Positions 6,947 to 14,627 of a stretch of 17,683 bases of DNA are shown piece after piece. A program made the translations under genes and the position numbers. Position 1 is the first letter of the stretch. Each line of letters starts with the position of its first letter. Location of the stretch: assembly GCA_026983815.1 (NCBI GenBank), contig JALSTJ010000074.1:1-17683 (forward strand). Direction: 5' to 3'. The notes below the pieces were generated by a model, which worked only from the letters and a program-made list of their open reading frames with translations, searched no databases and was not told where the DNA came from. This DNA comes from Flavobacteriales bacterium. GTDB taxonomy: Bacteria > Bacteroidota > Bacteroidia > Flavobacteriales > Flavobacteriaceae.

Positions 6947-8080
6947 ATGAAAAAATTATTGATTTTATTTTCTGTAGTTGTATTTTTGACAAGTTGCGGC
7001 AATAAAAAAAACTCATCCGATTTTAATGTGCGTATTGACGGAACTGTAGTAGGTTTGGATAAAGCTACAGCCAAGCTGGTAAAATATGAAGGAAGAAAAG
7101 CTAAAACTCTTGATTCCGTCGATGTCAAAGAAGGACATTTTAGTATTCATACCAAAGTAGATAAACCCGATATGGTTTTTTTAACCGTTTCCGGCGTCCC
7201 CAGTGATTTACCTTTGATTATTGAACCCGGTTCAAATATTAAAGTGGATATTGATATTACCCATATGAGAAAATCCACAGTTGTTAGTCAGGGACTTAAC
7301 AAAAAACTTTATGACTATTTTGACCAATTAAAATTATTCTCAGATAAACAACAAAAATTGGCTAAACTTTACCAAGCTGCTCAAAATAAAGCAACCGAAG
7401 AGGAAAAGACAAAAATTATCAATCGATATTATAATATTGATGATGAGCGTCATGAATATGAATATAAAGTAATTGAAGAAAACAAAGATAATTTGGTAGG
7501 CGCAAAGATTTTTGAAAAAGTAGTTTATGACCAAGCGGAACCCAATTATAATAAATTGAAAAAGATATATGAAAGTTTTCCAAAAGAAATAAAAGATATG
7601 CCTAATATCAAGCAGGCAATTCAAATAGTGAATCAAAAAGCTAAAGTTTCTGTTGGCAGCAAAGCTCCGGATTTTTCCGCACCAACACCCGATGGAAAAA
7701 CTCTGTCGTTAAAAGATGTTTTGGGAAAAGTGACAATCATAGATTTTTGGGCATCTTGGTGTCGTCCTTGTAGAGCAGAAAATCCTTATGTAGCGGCTAT
7801 CTACAAAAAATATCATCCCAAAGGATTAAACATTATTAGTGTTTCTTTGGATAAGCCCGGCGAAAAAGATAAATGGTTAAAAGCCATCAAAGATGATCAT
7901 CTGGCATGGAATCATGTTTCAAATCTCAAATTCTGGCAAGATCCTATAGCCCGTGAATATGGTGTGCGATCCATTCCTGCAACTTTTATTTTGGATAAAA
8001 ATGGAGTTATCAGAGCTAAAAATCTTAGAAGAGATCGTTTGGAAGCTAAAGTTAAAGAACTATTGGAAGAAAATAATTAA
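6947..8080 (+). CDS. Thiol-disulfide oxidoreductase lipoprotein, DUF4369 plus TlpA-like thioredoxin domain (copy 1)
   Basis: This is a 377-residue envelope lipoprotein. The lipobox LTSC puts the lipidated Cys at residue 17. Residues of about 28-120 form a beta-rich DUF4369 domain. A helical, charged linker follows (120-230), then an AhpC/TSA-TlpA thioredoxin-fold domain (about 235-375) with active site WCRPC (C272, C275) and the cis-proline in SIPAT (P344). Proteins of this build reduce or exchange disulfides in the periplasm, for example in cytochrome c maturation or oxidative stress, or help nutrient uptake systems; the actual substrate is unknown. The start is the ATG at 6947, which begins a clean signal peptide. 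The alternative GTG at 6920 overlaps the promoter element. It is followed by a strong terminator and then by a close paralogue, so it is probably mostly transcribed alone. Confidence 0.93.
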   Translation: MKKLLILFSVVVFLTSCGNKKNSSDFNVRIDGTVVGLDKATAKLVKYEGRKAKTLDSVDVKEGHFSIHTKVDKPDMVFLTVSGVPSDLPLIIEPGSNIKVDIDITHMRKSTVVSQGLNKKLYDYFDQLKLFSDKQQKLAKLYQAAQNKATEEEKTKIINRYYNIDDERHEYEYKVIEENKDNLVGAKIFEKVVYDQAEPNYNKLKKIYESFPKEIKDMPNIKQAIQIVNQKAKVSVGSKAPDFSAPTPDGKTLSLKDVLGKVTIIDFWASWCRPCRAENPYVAAIYKKYHPKGLNIISVSLDKPGEKDKWLKAIKDDHLAWNHVSNLKFWQDPIAREYGVRSIPATFILDKNGVIRAKNLRRDRLEAKVKELLEENN

Positions 8081-8096
8081 TATTTTATTTATTCAT

Positions 8097-8133
8097 AAAA
8101 CCGGATTTTGTTTTGAATAAAATCCGGTTTTTT
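8097..8133 (+). terminator. Rho-independent terminator between the two TlpA-like genes
   Basis: A perfect 13-bp inverted repeat, AAAACCGGATTTT (8097-8109) and AAAATCCGGTTTT (8119-8131), encloses a 9-nt loop and is followed by a T run (8128-8133). The T run ends only 13 bp before the start codon of the next gene. An A run on the left side would allow it to act on the opposite strand too, although no minus-strand gene reads into it. Confidence 0.85.
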
Positions 8134-8146
8134 AAATTCAATCATT

Positions 8147-9253
8147 ATGAAAAAAATATTTTATCTGTTCACAATTGCTTTGCTGGTTGCTTCATGTGGA
8201 AGCAAACCCAAAATTATTACTTACAAAATCAAAGGATACAGTCCTGCTGATGAAGGAAAAAAAGTTTTTCTTAAGAAAATAAAAAAAGATTTATCAGCTA
8301 AAGTTATCGATACAGCTGTTGTAAAAGATAGTGTCTTTGTTTTTGAAATTCCTAAGCAAAATCCCGATTTGGCTATTATCGAAATGGAAGGCGGAAACAA
8401 AAGGTTGGCTGTGATTTTAGGAGATGGGGATATTCAAATTAATGCCGAAAAACAATTTAATTTTTCATCTGACATTACAGGCACAACTTCTGCACTTACC
8501 AAAAAGTTTTTTGAATATGAACGCACTTCCAAAGAAGAAAAAAATGAAGGACTTTCAATGATGCAGGCATATCGCAGTGAAACAGATTTAAAAAAAAGAG
8601 ATTCTATAAAAAACCGTTACGAAAATTGGCGAAACAAAGCCGTCGAATCACAATATGATTATATCAAAAATAACAAGGATATGGTTGGGTTAATTGTGCT
8701 ACAATCATTATTGATGTATCCAGAGGCAAAATTTGATGAAATTTCCAAAGCTTTTAATTCCTATCCGCAAGCTGTTCGTTATACATCCTTAGGCAAATAT
8801 GTTAATACGACTTTACTTACCAAAGGAGCAACTAAAATTGGAGGTAAAGCGCCGGCTTTTATAGGAACAACACCCGAAGGAAAAAAATTGTCTTTGCAAC
8901 AAGCCATGGGCAAGGTTACTTTAATAGATTTTTGGGCATCGTGGTGTAAACCTTGCCGAATGGAAAATCCTTATGTGGTTCAAATCTATAATAAATATCA
9001 TGATAGAGGTTTCAATATTATTGGAGTTTCATTGGACAAAACCAAAGAAGCTTGGGTACGAGCCATTAAAGATGATAAATTGAACTGGCAACATGTTTCA
9101 AATTTGAAATTTTGGAATGAACCTATAGCCAAACTCTATGGTGTGATGTCTATACCGCAAACTTATCTACTGGATGCCAAAGGTATCATTAGAGCAAAAA
9201 ACCTCAGAAGAGAACAATTGGAACAAAAAGTAAAAGAACTTTTGGACGAATAG
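8147..9253 (+). CDS. Thiol-disulfide oxidoreductase lipoprotein, DUF4369-like plus TlpA-like domain (copy 2)
   Basis: This 368-residue paralogue of the preceding gene has the same layout. A lipoprotein signal peptide ends in VASC (Cys17). A divergent beta-rich DUF4369-like domain covers about 22-115 and a helical linker 115-225. The thioredoxin-fold domain covers about 228-368 with WCKPC (C267, C270) and a cis-proline in SIPQT (P337). The C-terminal domains of the two copies are strikingly similar, sharing long runs such as HVSNLKFW and RAKNLRR, while the N-terminal domains have diverged. This suggests a tandem duplication with different N-terminal partners or ligands. The gene starts 13 bp after the terminator and has no consensus -7 element in that short gap, so it may depend on readthrough or on a non-consensus promoter. 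An EamA transporter gene follows 7 bp downstream. Confidence 0.93.
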   Translation: MKKIFYLFTIALLVASCGSKPKIITYKIKGYSPADEGKKVFLKKIKKDLSAKVIDTAVVKDSVFVFEIPKQNPDLAIIEMEGGNKRLAVILGDGDIQINAEKQFNFSSDITGTTSALTKKFFEYERTSKEEKNEGLSMMQAYRSETDLKKRDSIKNRYENWRNKAVESQYDYIKNNKDMVGLIVLQSLLMYPEAKFDEISKAFNSYPQAVRYTSLGKYVNTTLLTKGATKIGGKAPAFIGTTPEGKKLSLQQAMGKVTLIDFWASWCKPCRMENPYVVQIYNKYHDRGFNIIGVSLDKTKEAWVRAIKDDKLNWQHVSNLKFWNEPIAKLYGVMSIPQTYLLDAKGIIRAKNLRREQLEQKVKELLDE

Positions 9254-9260
9254 AAAATTG

Positions 9261-10193
9261 ATGGATTATCAAAAATTAAGAGACAAAAAAAGTACGCTTA
9301 TAGGTGCTGTTAGCATCGCTATTGCTGCAACTTTATGGGGTTTTGACGGAATAGTCTTAACGCCCGGCTTATATAATCTGGATGTGAAATTTGTCGTATT
9401 TATACTTCATTTTTTGCCTTTCATGCTGATGTCTCTTTTTTTATATAAAAGACTTAAATATTTTAAATTTCTCAATACCCAAGAGAAATTGGCTTTGTTT
9501 TTAGTTGCTTTGTTTGGGGGAGCTTTGGGAACAATTTTTATTGTCAAGGCATTGTTTTTGGTAAATTTTAAGTCGCTTTCCATTGTGGTGCTTTTACAAA
9601 AATTACAACCGGTTTTTGCTATATTATTGGCTGCAATAATTCTCAAAGAAAAACCAAAAAAACATTTTTTATTATGGGCTTTCATTGCTTTGATTGCAGG
9701 TTATTTTTTAACCTTTGGTCTGACAATTCCTCATATAGATAAAAATAAAAATACCATAATGGCTGCAGGATTAGCTGTTTTGGCTGCTTTTAGTTTTGGA
9801 AGCTCTACGGTATTCAGTAAGAAAATTCTTAATAAGTTGGATTTTGTTACTGCTACTTATTTCCGTTACGGAATGACTACTTTTATCATGTTTTTTATTG
9901 TCTTGCTGACAGGACATTTATGGGATTTTTATTTGGTTACTTCAAAAAACTGGATTTATATCATCATCATTATTCTCACCAGTGGGTTGGGAGCTATTTT
10001 CCTTTATTACTATGGATTAAAAAAAGTAAAAGCCATTTTATCAACCATCATGGAACTTTTTTTTCCTGTTTCTGCTATTTTTTTTGATTATGTTTTCAAT
10101 AACCATATTTTATCAACTGTCCAGTGGATTAGTGCGATTATATTGATAGCGGCCATTATAAAAATCAATTGGGACAATGCGCATGAAGAATAA
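9261..10193 (+). CDS. EamA/DMT-superfamily transporter
   Basis: This 310-residue inner-membrane protein has about ten membrane helices arranged as two EamA repeats (about 12-150 and 165-305). The first repeat ends with the usual LQPVFAILLAAIILKEKP segment. The second has the weaker matching MELFFPVSAIFFDYVF. The N terminus and the loops are lysine-rich, as expected for the cytoplasmic side. DMT members export or import metabolites such as amino acids, nucleosides or drugs; the substrate cannot be read from sequence. I used the ATG at 9261, not the TTG directly before it. The gene starts 7 bp after the second TlpA gene and ends 6 bp before the PrsW gene, so the three are very likely one transcript. 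Confidence 0.92.
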   Translation: MDYQKLRDKKSTLIGAVSIAIAATLWGFDGIVLTPGLYNLDVKFVVFILHFLPFMLMSLFLYKRLKYFKFLNTQEKLALFLVALFGGALGTIFIVKALFLVNFKSLSIVVLLQKLQPVFAILLAAIILKEKPKKHFLLWAFIALIAGYFLTFGLTIPHIDKNKNTIMAAGLAVLAAFSFGSSTVFSKKILNKLDFVTATYFRYGMTTFIMFFIVLLTGHLWDFYLVTSKNWIYIIIIILTSGLGAIFLYYYGLKKVKAILSTIMELFFPVSAIFFDYVFNNHILSTVQWISAIILIAAIIKINWDNAHEE

Positions 10194-10199
10194 AAAATT

Positions 10200-11249
10200 A
10201 TGAATAATATTTGGATTATAGTATCAATTAGTTATCTTGTTGGTTTTTTGTTTTTATTAAAAATTCGTTCCTACGATAAATATGATAAAGAACCTTTATT
10301 AAAACTCATATTATTAACATTTTTCGGTGGAATTTTAGCTGTGGTAATTGCAATTTTTCTTTATAATTTTATACAACCCGAAGAAAACTTAAAGGATAGT
10401 ATCCTGATTGTCGGACCTGTTGAAGAATTATCCAAATTGTTGGCTTTATATCTATTGTATAAAATTTATTCAAAAGATTTTGATGAAATTGTAGATGGGA
10501 TTATCTATATTGCAGCAGTTTCTTTGGGATTTTCGGTAATAGAAAATATTCAATACTCCTATTACTCCGATGCACCATATTGGACCTTGGTTTTTCGTTT
10601 TCTGTTTGCCACAATTGGACACATTGCTTTTTCAGTTTATATGGGTATCGCTTTTTATATTCATCAAAAAATAAAGAAAAACTATTTGGGATTGCTTTTG
10701 GCTTTTTTGATTTCGGTACTAGCTCATGGATTGTATGACGGTTTTATTTATACAAAAAATTTAGAATTTTTATTTTTAATAATTTATTTATTTGCAATCT
10801 ATTATCTGTTCAAATTACTAAAAGTTTCTTATGCTTATTCCAAACAAAAAAAGCATATTAAACAAATATTGAAACCAAAATTTAGTAATGAAACTTTTTT
10901 CGAATGTTGTAATTGTGGCAGTAACAGAATTAATTCCTATATGATTGAGAATAATGAGATTTTTATTTGTAATCAATGTGAACATATTATTTTGGATATT
11001 CATTCTTTAAAACCTTTTCTTAGATATTACCGTCCTAAATTCAAAGTCAAAAAAATATTTTCTGATAATGAATATTTCATAAAAAACATAAAAGGTTTGG
11101 ATTTTTATCCTCGTTTTAAAAGATTTAATACCAATTTAGAACAATTTACTCACTGGTTAAAAATCGGAAATTCCAGAGATATAATATTATATACTAAAAG
11201 TTTGGAGGGGAAAATTTTTTCCTTATTGGGATTTCGTTTTTTAAAATAA
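10200..11249 (+). CDS. PrsW-family intramembrane protease with C-terminal zinc ribbon
   Basis: This is a 349-residue protein. Residues 1-210 form the PrsW membrane core with about seven helices and the family motifs: GPVEELSK with the Glu pair (E75, E76), GFSVIEN (E115, N116), GHIAFSVYMG (H141) and AHGLYDGF (H176, D180). PrsW of Bacillus subtilis cleaves the anti-sigma factor RsiW at site 1, and the family belongs to a group of glutamate-type or metal-type intramembrane proteases. Beyond residue 210 is a soluble tail of about 140 residues not found in short PrsW proteins. It holds a likely zinc ribbon, C236-x2-C239 and C257-x2-C260, then a basic region without a recognised domain. No sigma or anti-sigma gene lies nearby, so the substrate is unknown. 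It is last in the TlpA2-EamA-PrsW unit (6-bp gap). The membrane core call is strong; activity is inferred. Confidence 0.87.
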   Translation: MNNIWIIVSISYLVGFLFLLKIRSYDKYDKEPLLKLILLTFFGGILAVVIAIFLYNFIQPEENLKDSILIVGPVEELSKLLALYLLYKIYSKDFDEIVDGIIYIAAVSLGFSVIENIQYSYYSDAPYWTLVFRFLFATIGHIAFSVYMGIAFYIHQKIKKNYLGLLLAFLISVLAHGLYDGFIYTKNLEFLFLIIYLFAIYYLFKLLKVSYAYSKQKKHIKQILKPKFSNETFFECCNCGSNRINSYMIENNEIFICNQCEHIILDIHSLKPFLRYYRPKFKVKKIFSDNEYFIKNIKGLDFYPRFKRFNTNLEQFTHWLKIGNSRDIILYTKSLEGKIFSLLGFRFLK

Positions 11250-11287
11250 TTTTCTGCTAAGTCCTTCTTTTTTTCATGGCTTTTTTT

Positions 11288-11295
11288 TATATTTG
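11288..11295 (+). promoter_or_regulatory. -7 promoter element of lpdA
   Basis: TATATTTG matches the Bacteroidota -7 consensus exactly, 23 bp before the ATG at 11319. No TTG sits at the -33 distance; that region is a T-rich tract. Placed in the 69-bp gap after the PrsW gene, it suggests separate transcription of lpdA. Confidence 0.5.
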
Positions 11296-11318
11296 ATACG
11301 TTTTAAAAAATATTGAAT

Positions 11319-12707
11319 ATGAAATTTGATTTAATTATCATTGGAAGTGGTCCGGGGGGTTATGTAGCCGCCATTCGTGCAGCACAATTGGGATTGAAAA
11401 CTGCCATTATAGAAAAAGAAAATTTAGGTGGAGTTTGTCTCAATTGGGGTTGTATCCCGACCAAAGCTTTATTGAAAAGCGCACAGGTTTTTAATTATAT
11501 AAAACATTCTGCAAATTATGGTATTATTTCTCATGATGTCAGGGCAGACTTTAATGAAATTATTAAACGAAGTAGAGGTGTGGCTGAAAGTATGAGTAAA
11601 GGAGTTGAATTTCTCATGAGAAAAAATGAAATTACGGTTATTGAAGGATTAGCCAAAATATTGCCCGGTAAACAAGTGGAAATTTTGCATAAAGACGGAT
11701 TGTCATCTGTTTTGGATGCAGGAAATATCATTATAGCCACCGGAGCCAAAGCTCGTTCGCTTCCTAATATGCCAATAGATGGAGACAAAATTCTTGGCTA
11801 TCGTCAAGCCATGACTTTGGAAGAACAACCTGAGAGTATGGTAGTAGTGGGTTCAGGAGCTATTGGTTTGGAGTTTGCATATTTTTACAATTCTTTAGGA
11901 ACACAAGTAACTTTAGTTGAATATATGCCGCGGATAGCACCCATGGAAGATGAAGATATATCCAAACAATTGACCCGCTCATTCAAAAAATCTAAAATAA
12001 AAATTATGACTTCTACCGAAGTTACCGGAGTAGAGATGAATGATGGAAAAGTCAGTGTGAAAATGACCGGTAAAAAAGGAGAAACAGAAATCATTGCAGA
12101 TGTTGTTTTATCTGCTGTTGGTATTACTCCGAATATTGAAAACATCGGTTTGGAAGAAGTGGGCATTCAAACCGAAAAAGGTAGAATTTTGGTAAATGAT
12201 TTTTATGAAACAAATATTCCCGGATATTACGCCATTGGTGATGTGATCCCCGGTCCTGCATTGGCTCATGTGGCATCAGCTGAAGGAATTACTTGTGTTG
12301 AAAAAATAGCAGGATTAGACCCTGAACCTATAGATTATACCAATATTCCGGGAGCTATTTATACGAGTCCCGAAGTGGCTTCTACCGGTTATACCGAAAA
12401 AGAAGCTCTTGAAAAAGGTCATGAGATATTGGTTGGAAAATTTCCTTTTACAGCCAGCGGAAAAGCAAAAGCCGCAGGACATACCGAAGGTTTTGTAAAA
12501 GTCATCATCGATAAAAAATACGGAGAAATATTAGGTGCGCATATGGTCGGTGCCAATGTTACCGAAATGATTGCCGAAATTGTAGCGGCACGTAAAGCGG
12601 AAGCTACCGGACATACCCTACTAAAATCCATACATCCGCATCCTACTATGAGTGAAGCGGTTATGGAAGCCGTTGCAGCTGCTTATGGAGAAGTAATTCA
12701 CTTATGA
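11319..12707 (+). CDS. lpdA: Dihydrolipoyl dehydrogenase (E3)
   Basis: This 462-residue flavoprotein reoxidises dihydrolipoamide with NAD+. It serves as the shared E3 subunit of pyruvate, 2-oxoglutarate or branched-chain 2-oxoacid dehydrogenases, and possibly the glycine cleavage system. The FAD-binding site is GSGPGGY near residue 9. The redox-active disulfide is in GGVCLNWGCIPTK (C40, C45). The NAD-binding Rossmann motif is VVGSGAIGLEF near 173, and the second FAD motif is YAIGDV near 305. The catalytic His-Glu pair is in HPHPTMSE (H441, E446). The length is standard. The start is ATG 11319; the TTG two codons earlier is not needed. The gene stands alone, away from E1 and E2 genes, so the complex it serves cannot be told. 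It ends in a strong terminator. Confidence 0.97.
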   Translation: MKFDLIIIGSGPGGYVAAIRAAQLGLKTAIIEKENLGGVCLNWGCIPTKALLKSAQVFNYIKHSANYGIISHDVRADFNEIIKRSRGVAESMSKGVEFLMRKNEITVIEGLAKILPGKQVEILHKDGLSSVLDAGNIIIATGAKARSLPNMPIDGDKILGYRQAMTLEEQPESMVVVGSGAIGLEFAYFYNSLGTQVTLVEYMPRIAPMEDEDISKQLTRSFKKSKIKIMTSTEVTGVEMNDGKVSVKMTGKKGETEIIADVVLSAVGITPNIENIGLEEVGIQTEKGRILVNDFYETNIPGYYAIGDVIPGPALAHVASAEGITCVEKIAGLDPEPIDYTNIPGAIYTSPEVASTGYTEKEALEKGHEILVGKFPFTASGKAKAAGHTEGFVKVIIDKKYGEILGAHMVGANVTEMIAEIVAARKAEATGHTLLKSIHPHPTMSEAVMEAVAAAYGEVIHL

Positions 12708-12727
12708 TTCAAAACTAATATTCTTAT

Positions 12728-12763
12728 AACAAAAAAATCCCGTTTTAGCGGGATTTTTTTGTT
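12728..12763. terminator. Bidirectional terminator between lpdA and purine nucleoside phosphorylase
   Basis: A perfect 15-bp inverted repeat, AACAAAAAAATCCCG (12728-12742) and CGGGATTTTTTTGTT (12749-12763), encloses a 6-nt loop TTTTAG. The GC core is flanked by seven A on one side and seven T on the other, so it reads as stem plus U-tract on both strands. It lies between two convergent genes and should end both transcripts. Confidence 0.92.
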
Positions 12764-12778
12764 ACTAAGTTTTATAAA

Positions 12779-13609
12779 TCAATATCTTTCCACCAATTTA
12801 CCTACCAACTCCCTTACTACCGGTTCGGCGGCTTTGGCTGCTTTTAAAACTTCTTGATGATTGACCTCCTCAATAAATTCGGCAGTGCCTATATCCGTAA
12901 TCACCGAAATACCGAAAACTTCCATATCCATATGTTTGGCAACAATTACCTCCGGAACGGTGGACATTCCAACGGCATCGCCACCTATGTTTCTAACCAT
13001 AGTATATTCGGCTAAGGTTTCAAATGTAGGTCCTTGCAATCCCAAATAAACGCCTTCTTTGATTTTGATATTTTTTTCGGCGGCATATTCCCGAACTACT
13101 TGTAGCATATTTTTGCTGTATGGCTCGCTCATATTGACAAAACGGGGACCGAAACGCTCGTCATTGGGACCGCGTAACGGATGTTCGGGAAAGAAATTGA
13201 TATGGTCTTTAATCAACATCACATCTCCGATATTAAAATTTCTATTGACACCTCCGGATGCATTGGAAACAATTAATTTGCGAATACCCATTTGCCAAAA
13301 AACTCTTTCGGGAAAAGTAACTTCCTTCATTGAGTATCCTTCATAAAAGTGGAAACGTCCGTTCATTGCCAATACCTTTTTTCCATTCAAGATACCGTAA
13401 ATCAAAGAACCTTTGTGTCCTTTGACCGTGGAAACCGGAAAATTGGGAATTTCTTTATAAGGTATTTCCAATATTACATCGATATCTTCCACCAAAGAAC
13501 CCAATCCACTTCCTAAAACAATAGCATATTCGGGTTTGGATTCAATTTTTGATGAGATAAATTCAGCTGTTTCCAAAGATTTTTCAAATTCATTTAATGC
13601 TGTGATCAT
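12779..13609 (-). CDS. punA: Purine nucleoside phosphorylase, trimeric (low molecular mass) family
   Basis: This 276-residue cytosolic enzyme of purine salvage splits purine ribonucleosides with phosphate into base and ribose 1-phosphate. Family motifs run in order: VLGSGLGSL (Ser34, phosphate), GHKGSL, NGRFHFYEGYS (His87, phosphate), SNASGGVN, PLRGPND, GLQGPTFET (Glu197, base), VGMSTVPEVIVAKH (Met215) and ISVITDIG. In human PNP the base is held by a Glu and by Asn243 in a LITN segment; here the matching residue is Asp239 (VITD), which may alter base preference. The start ATG at 13609 gives the normal length. A longer frame reaching 13708 uses the reverse overlap with lpxK and adds residues not typical of the family. 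The gene overlaps the lpxK end by 20 bp and is last in the operon before the terminator. Confidence 0.94.
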   Translation of the reverse strand: MITALNEFEKSLETAEFISSKIESKPEYAIVLGSGLGSLVEDIDVILEIPYKEIPNFPVSTVKGHKGSLIYGILNGKKVLAMNGRFHFYEGYSMKEVTFPERVFWQMGIRKLIVSNASGGVNRNFNIGDVMLIKDHINFFPEHPLRGPNDERFGPRFVNMSEPYSKNMLQVVREYAAEKNIKIKEGVYLGLQGPTFETLAEYTMVRNIGGDAVGMSTVPEVIVAKHMDMEVFGISVITDIGTAEFIEEVNHQEVLKAAKAAEPVVRELVGKLVERY

Positions 13610-14627
13610 AATCCAAAATTTTTTTATTAAACAATTCTTTTTCGATAAATTCCGTTTCAATAGGAATATAATACAATGGCAAATCCAAATGTTCTTTAAG
13701 CCGGACAAAATCCTTTTCGGTTGTTAAAACAATTTTTTGCTTTGCATCAATTTGTTTAAATTTTTTCTTAATCTCCCGAATATCCGACGGTTTAAAAAAA
13801 TGATGGTCGCCATATTTCAAACTTTCAAAGTTAATATTTTTTTTGGACAAAAATTCATATAATTTATCGGGATTTGCAATTCCGGTTACTAATAATATCT
13901 TGTATTCCGATAATTTATTCATTGACAATTGCTTGTTCTTACCCAAAACCTTTTCATCATATTTTATATAAGAAAAGAAAACTTTTGCAGCAGTATAATT
14001 TTTTATCTTATTTTTTATTTTTTCTTGTTCGTTTTTTGATAAATCATTTGGACATTTGCTGACAATGATAATATCGGCTCTTTTAGCTCCACTACGACAT
14101 TCTCTAAGATTTCCAACGGGTAAAATAAAATCTTTGTAGAACGGACGAGCATATTCGGTTAGCAAAATATTCAGGGAAGCTTTGATACTTCTATGTTGAA
14201 AAGCATCATCCAAAAGTATGATATTGGGAGAGTTATCCAAATTTAGAAGTCTTTTTATTGCAGGAACTCTTTTTTTACTAACAGCAACCAAAATGTTTTG
14301 AAATTTTTGATAGATTTGATAAGGTTCGTCCCCGATTTGTTCGGGAGTGGATTTTTCGTCAGCTAAGATAATTCCCTTGGTTTTTCGTTTGTATCCACGA
14401 CTAACAACTGCAATGTGTTCGTATTTTTCGGATAAGAGACGGATTAAATATTCTATTTGCGGAGTTTTTCCTGTCCCTCCCAAACTTAGATTACCAACAT
14501 TAATCAAGGGAATATTAAAACTTTCGGTTCTTAGAAAACCATAGTCATATAACAAATTTCTAATGCCGGTTATACACGCATAAAGAAAGGAAAATGGAAA
14601 TAATATGAGACGAATTTTACTAAGCAT
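13590..14627 (-). CDS. lpxK: Tetraacyldisaccharide 4'-kinase (lipid A synthesis)
   Basis: This 345-residue kinase is bound to the inner membrane on its cytoplasmic face. It phosphorylates the 4' position of the tetraacyldisaccharide 1-phosphate in the Raetz pathway to give lipid IVA. An N-terminal hydrophobic helix covers about 5-25. The P-loop SLGGTGKT is at 48-55, followed by SRGYKRK (76-82), GDEP (99-102), LLDDAFQHR (138-146) and NLRE in the lipid-binding part; all are LpxK hallmarks. The length is normal for the Bacteroidota form. The ATG directly follows the stop codon of the upstream BatA-like gene (0-bp gap), so translation is probably coupled. The 3' end overlaps the start of the phosphorylase gene by 20 bp. 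Its presence shows a lipid A-containing outer membrane. Confidence 0.96.
   Translation of the reverse strand: MLSKIRLILFPFSFLYACITGIRNLLYDYGFLRTESFNIPLINVGNLSLGGTGKTPQIEYLIRLLSEKYEHIAVVSRGYKRKTKGIILADEKSTPEQIGDEPYQIYQKFQNILVAVSKKRVPAIKRLLNLDNSPNIILLDDAFQHRSIKASLNILLTEYARPFYKDFILPVGNLRECRSGAKRADIIIVSKCPNDLSKNEQEKIKNKIKNYTAAKVFFSYIKYDEKVLGKNKQLSMNKLSEYKILLVTGIANPDKLYEFLSKKNINFESLKYGDHHFFKPSDIREIKKKFKQIDAKQKIVLTTEKDFVRLKEHLDLPLYYIPIETEFIEKELFNKKILDYDHSIK

Noticed and set aside
11250..11318. T-rich gap after the PrsW gene as a terminator.
   Set aside because: There are T runs but no preceding GC stem; I can support only the -7 element of lpdA.
11885..12166. Antisense open frames within lpdA and other genes, such as one on the minus strand here.
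   Set aside because: They mirror strongly conserved genes, have no promoter or family signature, and are explained by low stop frequency opposite real coding sequence.
13610..13708. Longer N terminus for the purine nucleoside phosphorylase.
   Set aside because: The extra 33 residues are encoded by the overlapping lpxK 3' end in another frame and are unlike the family; the ATG at 13609 gives the usual length.
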